Positions 1 through 5,179 of a DNA stretch of 6,444 nucleotides are shown piece after piece (the stretch's first letter is position 1; every line of letters begins with the position of its first letter). The position numbers and the translations under genes were made by a program. The stretch is from positions 1 to 6,444 of the forward strand of contig JAITHZ010000293.1 of NCBI GenBank assembly GCA_031279795.1, in the 5' to 3' direction. Origin of the DNA: Bacteroidales bacterium (GTDB lineage: Bacteria; Bacteroidota; Bacteroidia; Bacteroidales; WRGA01). The notes below the pieces were generated by a model. It did no database searches. It was not told the DNA's origin and saw only the letters and a list, made by a program, of their open reading frames with translations.

Positions 1-837
1 TATTGCATTGTTCCCTACACACGCGGCAGGGAACGAAGTCGCGAACCGCAAAGCATCCTCAGCGAATTGAACGATTTGCAGACAAAAGGGTACAAAGAAA
101 TTACACTGTTGGGACAAAACGTTAATTCTTACCGGTTTGACAACATTGAACAATCCATTGATTTTGCAGCTTTACTGGATTTGGTTGCCAGCGCTGCACC
201 AGACATGCGCATCCGTTTCGCTACCTCGCATCCGAAAGATATGTCGGACGAAATTATCCAAACCATTGCCCGACACCGGAATATATGCCGACACATTCAT
301 TTGCCGGCACAGTCGGGCAGTTCGCGTATCCTGAAACTGATGAATCGCGGTTATACCCGCCAATGGTATCTCGACAGAATTGCGTCTATCCGTCGCATTT
401 TGCCGGATTGTAGCATCAGCACGGATCTTTTTGTCGGCTTCCACTCCGAAACCGACGACGACCACCAACAAACTCTTGCGCTCATGCAGGAAGTGAAATT
501 CGATGCCGCTTTCATGTTTAAATATTCGGAACGCCCCGGAACATATGCCGCAAAAAAACTCGCAGACAATGTGCCGGAAGAAACCAAAGTACGTCGCTTG
601 CAAGAAATTATTGATTTACAGAACCATTTATCTACCGAAAGTAACTGCAATACGATTGGCCGAATTTTTGAAGTTCTGGTCGAAGGTTATTCAAAACGTT
701 CGAAGGAGCGAATGTTTGGGCGTACTTCTCAAAATAAAATAGTCGTATTCGACAAAACCGGCTGTCGAACAGGCGAATATATAATGGTGAAAATCACAAA
801 CGCATCATCAGCAACATTACAGGGCGAAAGAATTTGA
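1..837 (+). CDS. miaB: tRNA-2-methylthio-N6-dimethylallyladenosine synthase MiaB, C-terminal part (5' truncated by window edge)
   Basis: MiaB is a cytoplasmic radical-SAM methylthiotransferase that adds a methylthio group to i6A37 of tRNAs reading UNN codons. The frame is open from base 1 and gives 278 residues, so roughly the first 150-170 residues (the N-terminal domain and the first radical-SAM cysteines) lie outside the window. The fragment opens with YCIVPYTRGRE; its Cys2 matches the last cysteine of the CxxxCxxC cluster that binds the 4Fe-4S centre and SAM. LLGQNVNSY (about 37-45), FATSHPKDM (about 73-81) and HLPAQSGSS (about 100-108) are typical MiaB blocks. The C-terminal ~60 residues, from RIFEVLVEG, fit the TRAM RNA-binding domain. 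The TTG at 67 is an internal leucine codon and not a start. The stop is TGA at 835-837. The next gene is a tRNA with its own promoter. The MiaB assignment is firm, and RimO is less likely because of the TRGRE and LLGQNVN motifs. Confidence 0.95.
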   Translation, partial: YCIVPYTRGRERSREPQSILSELNDLQTKGYKEITLLGQNVNSYRFDNIEQSIDFAALLDLVASAAPDMRIRFATSHPKDMSDEIIQTIARHRNICRHIHLPAQSGSSRILKLMNRGYTRQWYLDRIASIRRILPDCSISTDLFVGFHSETDDDHQQTLALMQEVKFDAAFMFKYSERPGTYAAKKLADNVPEETKVRRLQEIIDLQNHLSTESNCNTIGRIFEVLVEGYSKRSKERMFGRTSQNKIVVFDKTGCRTGEYIMVKITNASSATLQGERI

Positions 838-853
838 AAAAAATCCGGTTTTA

Positions 854-885
854 TTTGGTTGTTTCCTCAATATATTGTAATTTTG
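854..885 (+). promoter_or_regulatory. Bacteroidetes-type promoter of the tRNA gene
   Basis: TTTG at 854-857 and TAATTTTG at 878-885 are separated by 20 nt. This matches the Bacteroidetes primary sigma factor consensus (TTTG near -33, TAnnTTTG near -7) at all fixed positions. Transcription would begin around 890-895, immediately before the mature tRNA 5' end at 897, so the 5' leader would be very short. The element lies in the gap between the miaB stop and the tRNA, which indicates separate transcription of the tRNA. Confidence 0.8.
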
Positions 886-896
886 CCGCCGAAATT

Positions 897-970
897 GGTC
901 CCATAGCTCAGTTGGTCAGAGCATCTGACTCATAATCAGGGGGTCCTTGGTTCAAGCCCAAGTGGGACCA
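897..970 (+). tRNA. tRNA with anticodon CAT (elongator Met or Ile2)
   Basis: A full 74-nt cloverleaf can be folded by hand. The acceptor stem GGTCCCA (897-903) pairs with TGGGACC (963-969), with discriminator A970. The D-stem GCTC (906-909) pairs with GAGC (919-922). The anticodon stem is 924-928 with 936-940, the anticodon CAT is at 931-933, and its outermost pair is a T-G wobble. The T-stem CTTGG (946-950) pairs with CCAAG (958-962) around loop TTCAAGC. CCA is not encoded and must be added post-transcriptionally. G1-C72 pairing argues against initiator tRNA-fMet. A CAT anticodon may be elongator Met, or Ile2 whose C34 is converted to lysidine by TilS. The C4-G69 and C5-G68 pairs, which are TilS-favoured in E. 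coli tRNA-Ile2, lean weakly to Ile2, but I cannot settle this from sequence alone. Confidence 0.95.
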
Positions 971-1196
971 CTTTTTGCAAAATTAATCGCCTGAATATCA
1001 ATAAGATAACAGACGATTTTCTTTTGATGGTAATATATTTGGTAATATTTCAATACGTTTTTAGTAATCCAATCAATTAAACTATAGGCTCTTACAAATC
1101 GAATGTAGTTAAAAATATTTAAATTTTTAACATCCCCCCTGCCTGCACATCCTCCCTTAACCCTGCTTATTTTTCATCCCTAAGTTAGTTGTGCCA
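971..1196. other. Convergent intergenic region, AT-rich
   Basis: This 226-nt gap separates the tRNA (plus) from the 3' end of ybeY (minus). It has no credible ORF. A short T run follows the tRNA at 972-976. An AT-rich inverted repeat sits at 1108-1131 and a C-rich tract at about 1134-1163; both are described separately. A TATATTTG at 1034-1041 resembles a -7 box but lacks a partner TTTG at the right distance and has no gene downstream on that strand. Confidence 0.6.
1108..1131. terminator. AT-rich inverted repeat, possible bidirectional terminator
   Basis: GTTAAAAAT (1108-1116) and ATTTTTAAC (1123-1131) are perfect 9-bp inverted arms around a 6-nt loop. The element lies between two convergent genes, the tRNA on plus and ybeY on minus, which is where a shared terminator would be expected. 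The stem has only one G-C pair, so it is weak as a classical intrinsic terminator. It could equally be an AT-rich palindrome without that role. Confidence 0.35.
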
Positions 1197-1625
1197 TTAA
1201 TATGCGCCGTTTTTCCAATATTCCAGCGCTTCATTTTCGCATTGCGTCATTTTTGTCTGTTCTTCAGGCGTTTTGTCATTGACGCCACACAAATGAAGAA
1301 TCCCATGAATAATGACGCGGCGCAATTCGTCGTCAAATGTCGTATTAAATTGAATGGCATTGCTTTTCACCGTGTCAAGGCTAATAAAAATATCGCCCGA
1401 AATATGGTTGCCTTCCCTGTAGGCGAATGTAATAACATCGGTATAATAATCATGATTTAAGTACTGTTTGTTGATTTTCAGCAGATAATCATCCGAACAG
1501 AAGATAAGGGAAATCTCACCGACCGTAGAATGATTTTGGTTGGCAACATGCTTTATCCACTGAGAAACCTGCCTCTTGGGTATTGCAGGCACATGCGCGT
1601 CTATCGAATGAAAAAGAATAGCCAT
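1197..1625 (-). CDS. ybeY: Endoribonuclease YbeY (rRNA maturation RNase)
   Basis: YbeY is a single-domain cytoplasmic metal-dependent RNase of the UPF0054 family, involved in 16S rRNA 3'-end maturation and 70S ribosome quality control. The product is 142 residues, close to the usual 140-165. The central block with HDYYTDVITFAY (about 58-69), then ISGDIFIS (75-82), and the metal-binding segment HGILHLCG (107-114) are diagnostic. The family motif is HxxxHxxxxxH; here His107 and His111 are present, but the third position (117) is Asp in GVNDK. As I recall, Bacteroidetes homologues share an HLCGxxDK pattern, so this is probably a lineage variant and not a defect. The start ATG is the complement of 1623-1625. 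No Shine-Dalgarno is visible. A Bacteroidetes-type promoter lies about 50 nt upstream. The gene is monocistronic as far as the window shows and diverges from rmlA. Confidence 0.95.
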   Translation of the reverse strand: MAILFHSIDAHVPAIPKRQVSQWIKHVANQNHSTVGEISLIFCSDDYLLKINKQYLNHDYYTDVITFAYREGNHISGDIFISLDTVKSNAIQFNTTFDDELRRVIIHGILHLCGVNDKTPEEQTKMTQCENEALEYWKNGAY

Positions 1626-1675
1626 TGGGGTGATATTTTGTGTTTTTGTTATTCTGTCACATAAATTCCACGCTA

Positions 1676-1707
1676 CAAAGATACGGCAAAAAATAACATA
1701 AGCAATA
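1676..1707 (-). promoter_or_regulatory. Bacteroidetes-type promoter of ybeY
   Basis: Read on the minus strand, ATTG (1707-1704, one mismatch to TTTG) is followed after 20 nt by TATCTTTG (1683-1676), a full match to TAnnTTTG. Initiation would fall near 1670, giving a 5' untranslated leader of about 45 nt before the ybeY ATG at 1625. Confidence 0.7.
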
Positions 1708-1845
1708 TCAGTTGTTCAAACTTCAAACAATAGGTTTACAAAAAAAATCAAAACCGACAACATAAGCGCGAAAAATTGTGATGGAAGCAAAAAACTTCAA
1801 TCTGCATGGTTAAAAAAACAAAACATTTGCATGGTTGGATGGCAG

Positions 1846-1869
1846 TATTTAAACGCATTATTTAAACGC
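1846..1869. repeat. Two tandem copies of an 11-bp direct repeat upstream of rmlA
   Basis: TATTTAAACGC occurs at 1846-1856 and again at 1859-1869, a period of 13 bp, ending about 60 nt before the -33 box of the rmlA promoter. Another direct repeat, TGCATGGTT, lies just upstream at 1803-1811 and 1828-1836. Paired repeats upstream of a polysaccharide operon promoter could be activator or repressor sites. That role is inference. Confidence 0.45.
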
Positions 1870-1931
1870 CACAAGGGTTAGCGCACATTCAAATGTATCG
1901 TTCCATAAAGAATTGTATACTGTTGATTTGT

Positions 1932-1963
1932 TTTGCAAATGTATTAAATAATTTCTACCTTTG
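1932..1963 (+). promoter_or_regulatory. Bacteroidetes-type promoter of rmlA and the downstream operon
   Basis: TTTG (1932-1935) and TACCTTTG (1956-1963) are separated by 20 nt, a perfect fit to the Bacteroidetes consensus. Transcription would begin near 1970, about 30 nt before the ATG at 2001. This placement rules out the upstream ATG at 1893 as the start. No other promoter of this quality is visible before 6218, so it probably drives all five genes to 6148. Confidence 0.8.
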
Positions 1964-2000
1964 TCGCAATGTTAAAAAACTGTTCACTGGCCAAATTGCT

Positions 2001-2870
2001 ATGAAAGGAATAATTCTTGCCGGAGGAAGTGCAACGCGCTTGTATCCGTTGTCGAAAGCTATATCAAAGCAAATCATGCCGGTTTATGATAAACCGATGA
2101 TTTATTATCCGTTATCGACGCTGATGTTGGCGGGCATCAATGAGACGCTGATTATCTCGACGCCGCGTGATTTGCCTGTATTTCGCGAACTGCTTGGTAC
2201 GGGTGAAAATCTGGGCATGCGCATAGACTATATTGTTCAGGAAAAACCCAACGGTCTGGCGGAGGCTTTCTTGTTGGGCGCTGATTTTCTGAACGGAGAG
2301 GCCGGCTGCCTGATTCTTGGCGACAACCTGTTTTATGGGCAAGGCTTTTCGTCGATGCTTCAGCGGGCTGCTGGTATCAAAAAAGGCGCCTGCATTTTCG
2401 GTTATTATGTAAAAGACCCGCGAGAATACGGCGTCGTAGAATTTGACGCCAACGGAAATGTGTTGAGCCTTGAAGAAAAGCCAGATAATCCCAAATCAAA
2501 TTACGCCATACCCGGACTGTATTTTTATGACAATACAGTTGTAAAAAAAGCGCAAAGCTTGCAACCCTCCAAACGTGGAGAACTGGAAATAACCGACTTG
2601 AATAAACTTTACCTATATGAAAAAACGCTAAAGGTTGAGCTTTTCGGACGTGGTTTTGCGTGGCTGGATACAGGCAACTGCGACAGCCTGCTCGAAGCGT
2701 CCAACTTCGTGGAAACCATTCAAAAACGGCAGGGTTTTTATGTGTCCTGCATCGAAGAAATAGCGTGGCGAAACCGGTGGATTTCGTCGGTGCAGCTGGA
2801 AAAACTTGGAAATGAATTAAATAAAACGGCCTACGGGAAATATTTACTGGATTTATTGGCTAATCATTAA
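2001..2870 (+). CDS. rmlA: Glucose-1-phosphate thymidylyltransferase RmlA
   Basis: RmlA (RfbA) joins dTTP and glucose-1-phosphate to form dTDP-glucose and pyrophosphate, the first step towards dTDP-6-deoxy sugars; it is cytoplasmic and homotetrameric. The 289-residue product has the family length. It opens with MKGIILAGGSATRLYP, the nucleotide-binding loop (Ala11 replaces the commoner Gly), then SKQIMPVYDKPMIYYPLS (22-39), GLAEAF (85-90), LGDNLFYG (106-113, with a catalytic/metal Asp108), LEEKP (157-161), RGELEITD (192-199) and WLDTG (221-225, metal Asp223). After WLDTG the usual TH is NC here. The ATG at 2001 was chosen because the 36 extra residues from 1893 are not RmlA-like and that ATG lies upstream of the promoter. 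It is the first gene of a five-gene strand; rmlB follows after 9 nt. Assignment is secure. Confidence 0.96.
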   Translation: MKGIILAGGSATRLYPLSKAISKQIMPVYDKPMIYYPLSTLMLAGINETLIISTPRDLPVFRELLGTGENLGMRIDYIVQEKPNGLAEAFLLGADFLNGEAGCLILGDNLFYGQGFSSMLQRAAGIKKGACIFGYYVKDPREYGVVEFDANGNVLSLEEKPDNPKSNYAIPGLYFYDNTVVKKAQSLQPSKRGELEITDLNKLYLYEKTLKVELFGRGFAWLDTGNCDSLLEASNFVETIQKRQGFYVSCIEEIAWRNRWISSVQLEKLGNELNKTAYGKYLLDLLANH

Positions 2871-2879
2871 TCGAAACTT

Positions 2880-4022
2880 ATGGATAAAACTTATCTTGTC
2901 ACGGGAGGCGCTGGATTTATCGGAGCCAATTTCGTGAAATACATGTTACGGGAGCACAGCCGTATCCGCATTGTTGTTCTGGATGCACTCACTTATGCAG
3001 GAAATCTGGGAACTATACTGCCCGATTTGGACGGCAGCCGCTGTCAGTTCGTAAAAGGCGACATTTGCGATGCCGAACTGGTGGAAGGTCTGTTTCGCGA
3101 ACACGACTTTTCCTGCGTGGTAAATTTTGCAGCAGAAAGTCACGTGGACAGAAGCATTGAAAACCCGCAACTGTTCCTGAAAACCAACATACTTGGCACA
3201 CAAAATCTGCTGGATGCTGCAAAAAAACACTGGACAACGGGTAAGGACGCAAAGGGTTATCCGTTGTGGAAGCCGAACGTCAGGTTTCATCAGGTTTCAA
3301 CAGACGAAGTGTATGGCAGTCTGGGCGCAACAGGATATTTCACCGAAACAACGCCGCTCGCGCCAAGAAGCCCATACAGCGCATCCAAAACCAGCGCCGA
3401 CCTGATTGTCATCGCCTATGCCGAAACTTACAAAGCGCCGGTCACAGTCACCCGATGTTCAAACAATTATGGCCCATATCATTTCCCCGAAAAACTTATT
3501 CCGCTTATTATCAAAAATATTCTGGAAGGGAAAAAACTTCCTGTCTACGGCGACGGTTCAAATGTGCGCGACTGGCTGTATGTAGAAGACCATTGCAAGG
3601 CAATTGACCTTGTGCTGCAAAACGGACACAACGGTGAAATTTACAATGTGGGCGGACACAACGAAAAACAAAACATTGAAATAGTAAAACTTACAATTGC
3701 TACCATTTACCGCCTGCTGAAAGAAAATCCGGCATACCGCAACGTTCTCAAAAAAAAGGAATTGCTTGCTTCCGGCGAAATTGATATTGACTGGATTAAC
3801 GATTCACTGATCACATTCGTAACCGACCGGCTTGGCCACGACTTGCGCTATGCCATTGATCCCGCCAAGATTACGGCAGAATTGGGCTGGACGCCCGAAA
3901 CTGATTTTGAAACCGGAATAGTGAAAACGATTGAATGGTATCTGAACAATCAGGCATGGGTGGATGACGTTACCAGCGGCGATTACGTCAATTATTACAA
4001 CCAAATGTATGCAAACCGATAA
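2880..4022 (+). CDS. rmlB: dTDP-glucose 4,6-dehydratase RmlB
   Basis: RmlB is an NAD+-dependent short-chain dehydrogenase/reductase that converts dTDP-glucose to dTDP-4-keto-6-deoxyglucose, the branch point for rhamnose, fucosamine, quinovosamine and related sugars. It has 380 residues, a little longer than the ~350-360 of enterobacterial enzymes, apparently through insertions near 117-133 and in the ~285-320 region. Visible motifs are the Rossmann loop TGGAGFIGANF (8-18), NFAAESHVDRS (82-92), the catalytic triplet Thr141-Asp142-Glu143 in STDEVYG, the SDR pair Tyr166 and Lys170 in YSASK, TRCSNNYGPYHFPEKLIP (191-208), and NVRDWLYVEDH (228-238). All catalytic residues appear intact. It starts 9 nt after the rmlA stop, and its last 14 nt overlap the next gene, suggesting translational coupling. 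Confidence 0.96.
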   Translation: MDKTYLVTGGAGFIGANFVKYMLREHSRIRIVVLDALTYAGNLGTILPDLDGSRCQFVKGDICDAELVEGLFREHDFSCVVNFAAESHVDRSIENPQLFLKTNILGTQNLLDAAKKHWTTGKDAKGYPLWKPNVRFHQVSTDEVYGSLGATGYFTETTPLAPRSPYSASKTSADLIVIAYAETYKAPVTVTRCSNNYGPYHFPEKLIPLIIKNILEGKKLPVYGDGSNVRDWLYVEDHCKAIDLVLQNGHNGEIYNVGGHNEKQNIEIVKLTIATIYRLLKENPAYRNVLKKKELLASGEIDIDWINDSLITFVTDRLGHDLRYAIDPAKITAELGWTPETDFETGIVKTIEWYLNNQAWVDDVTSGDYVNYYNQMYANR

Positions 4023-4584
4023 CGCCAGTTTTTTTGCACATCCTACGGCAGTGATTGATACCGGCTGTCAAATAGGCGAAGGTACTCATATCTGGCATTT
4101 TACACATATCATGAGTGGCTGCGTCATCGGACGGAATTGCACTATTGGACAAAATGTGGTCGTTGCGCCGGGAGTGACGCTGGGAAACCGCGTGAAGGTG
4201 CAAAACAATGTTTCGGTGTACGCTGGCGTTGTGTGCGAAGACGATGTATTCCTCGGACCTTCTTGCGTATTTACTAATGTGCTTACACCAAGAAGTTTCA
4301 TTAATCGAAAAAATACGTTTTTGCCAACGTTGATTAAAAAAGGAGCGACAATTGGCGCAAATGCCACAATTTTGTGCGGTCATGTCGTCGGGGAATACGC
4401 CTTAATCGGAGCAGGCGCCGTCCTGACAAAGGATGCGCCTCCACACTCGCTATGGACGGGAAATCCTGCACGGTTAACCGGCTGGGTTTGCCGATGTGGA
4501 CATTCGCTACATTCCAACGAGGCAGGCGAAACTTGCCCTGAATGTGGCGAAACTTTGTCAGATATTAACAGTCAAAAAATATAA
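4009..4584 (+). CDS. Left-handed beta-helix sugar N-acetyltransferase (WlbB/WbpD/FdtC-like) with C-terminal four-cysteine tail
   Basis: The 191-residue product is a hexapeptide-repeat acetyltransferase. Repeated IGxGx-type turns run from about 12 to 155: IGEGTHIWHF (22-31), IGRNCTIGQNV (40-50), KVQNNVSVY (63-71), FTNVLTPRS (88-96), KKGATIGANATILCG (110-124) and GAGAVLTKD (134-142), ending in GNPARLTGWV. This set matches the family that acetylates the amine of nucleotide-linked amino sugars, such as UDP-diNAcA intermediates (WlbB/WbpD) or dTDP-3-amino-3,6-dideoxyhexoses (FdtC/WxcM). With rmlA and rmlB upstream a dTDP-linked substrate is favoured, but no aminotransferase is in the window. The tail has Cys161, Cys163, Cys176 and Cys179 (CxC and CxxC), a possible zinc knuckle. 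The ATG at 4009 was preferred over 3964 because family similarity begins at FFAHPTAVID. Substrate is unresolved. Confidence 0.88.
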   Translation: MQTDNASFFAHPTAVIDTGCQIGEGTHIWHFTHIMSGCVIGRNCTIGQNVVVAPGVTLGNRVKVQNNVSVYAGVVCEDDVFLGPSCVFTNVLTPRSFINRKNTFLPTLIKKGATIGANATILCGHVVGEYALIGAGAVLTKDAPPHSLWTGNPARLTGWVCRCGHSLHSNEAGETCPECGETLSDINSQKI

Positions 4585-4613
4585 ATAAATAATTTAAACA
4601 TCTTTCACACAAA

Positions 4614-5147
4614 ATGAAAATTTCTCCTTATAAATTTGTTGCCGTTTCGTATAAACTTTATGCAGGCGACTCAGCAGAACAGGATTTGGTTGAGGAAACA
4701 TCCGAAGATCAGCATTTTACATTCATATCAGGTCTGGGTTTGACCTTAGACAGCTTTGAAAAAAAACTGACTGGACTTGCTCCCGGCGACAGTTTCGACT
4801 TTACCCTTTTCCCTGATGAAGCTTATGGCGAATATCTTGACGAAAAAGTACTTGAACTGCCCAAAAACATGTTTGAAATTGATGGAACTTTCGACGAAAA
4901 ACGAATCGTGGAAAACGCCATCGTGCCTATGCTTGACGAAGACGGTAACCAGCTGACGGGTATTGTTGCATCTGTTACTGGCAATTCGGTGGTGATGGAT
5001 TTCAACCATCCGCTGGCTGGCGATACGCTGCATTTTGTAGGACAAGTGGAAGAAGTACGCGAACCTTCGCCCGAAGAACTGGAGTATGCCCGAAATCCTC
5101 CGGAAAAATGCTGCGGATGCGATAGCAGCTGTGATTCTTGCAACTGA
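4614..5147 (+). CDS. slyD: SlyD-like FKBP-type peptidyl-prolyl cis-trans isomerase
   Basis: The 177-residue protein matches SlyD-type FKBPs, cytoplasmic prolyl isomerases with chaperone activity that often bind nickel through a C-terminal tail. The FKBP half includes FISGLGLTLDSFEKKLTGL (37-55) and PGDSFDFTLFPDEAYGEY (57-74). An insert-in-flap chaperone domain follows (about 75-130, with LPKNMFEID at 82-90). The signature DFNHPLAGDTLHF (129-141) closes the FKBP fold. The tail is rich in cysteine: Cys166, 167, 169, 173 and 176, but with no histidine cluster, and it is shorter than the E. coli metal tail. The gene starts 29 nt after the acetyltransferase stop, with no recognisable promoter or Shine-Dalgarno in the AT-rich gap, and ends 32 nt before the glycosyltransferase. 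Co-transcription with the sugar genes is likely, and its role there is unknown. Confidence 0.92.
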   Translation: MKISPYKFVAVSYKLYAGDSAEQDLVEETSEDQHFTFISGLGLTLDSFEKKLTGLAPGDSFDFTLFPDEAYGEYLDEKVLELPKNMFEIDGTFDEKRIVENAIVPMLDEDGNQLTGIVASVTGNSVVMDFNHPLAGDTLHFVGQVEEVREPSPEELEYARNPPEKCCGCDSSCDSCN

Positions 5148-5179
5148 TTAAGAATTAACAAAATAATGACAATGCTTTT

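Larger units (their letters stand above)
1626..2000. other. Divergent regulatory region between ybeY and rmlA
   Basis: This 375-nt gene-free stretch holds the ybeY promoter (1676-1707, minus) and the rmlA promoter (1932-1963, plus). Between them lie three sets of short direct repeats: TTCAAAC twice in tandem (1716-1729), TGCATGGTT twice (1803-1811 and 1828-1836), and TATTTAAACGC twice (1846-1856 and 1859-1869). An upstream in-frame ATG at 1893 would extend rmlA, but it precedes the promoter and the extension does not resemble RmlA. I see no RNA gene or riboswitch fold that I can support. Confidence 0.6.

Noticed and set aside
172..650. Minus-strand open frames opposite miaB
   Set aside because: They are antisense shadows of a clear MiaB coding sequence and encode no recognisable domain.
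1..970. Functional link between miaB and the adjacent tRNA
   Set aside because: MiaB acts on tRNAs with A36 reading UNN codons; a CAT-anticodon tRNA is not an expected substrate, and the tRNA has its own promoter.
1034..1041. TATATTTG as a promoter -7 box
   Set aside because: No TTTG at 19-21 nt upstream and no plus-strand gene follows.
1131..1160. Minus-strand GGAGG followed by ATG as a tiny gene after ybeY
   Set aside because: The frame ends after seven codons; no support for a real peptide.
1191..1460. Plus-strand open frame over ybeY
   Set aside because: It runs antisense to the well-supported ybeY gene and has no family resemblance or promoter.
1893..2000. 36-residue N-terminal extension of RmlA from an upstream ATG
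   Set aside because: The ATG lies upstream of a perfect promoter match at 1932-1963, the extra residues do not resemble RmlA, and the family starts at MKGIILAGG (2001).
1626..2000. Insertion sequence remnant or attachment site next to the tRNA or in the divergent region
   Set aside because: No transposase or integrase fragment, no terminal inverted repeats, and no copy of the tRNA 3' end elsewhere in the window.
3964..4008. Earlier start for the acetyltransferase
   Set aside because: It would overlap rmlB by 59 nt and adds residues with no family similarity; similarity starts just after the ATG at 4009.
3988..4383. Minus-strand open frames opposite the acetyltransferase
   Set aside because: Composition is a by-product of the hexapeptide-repeat gene on the plus strand.
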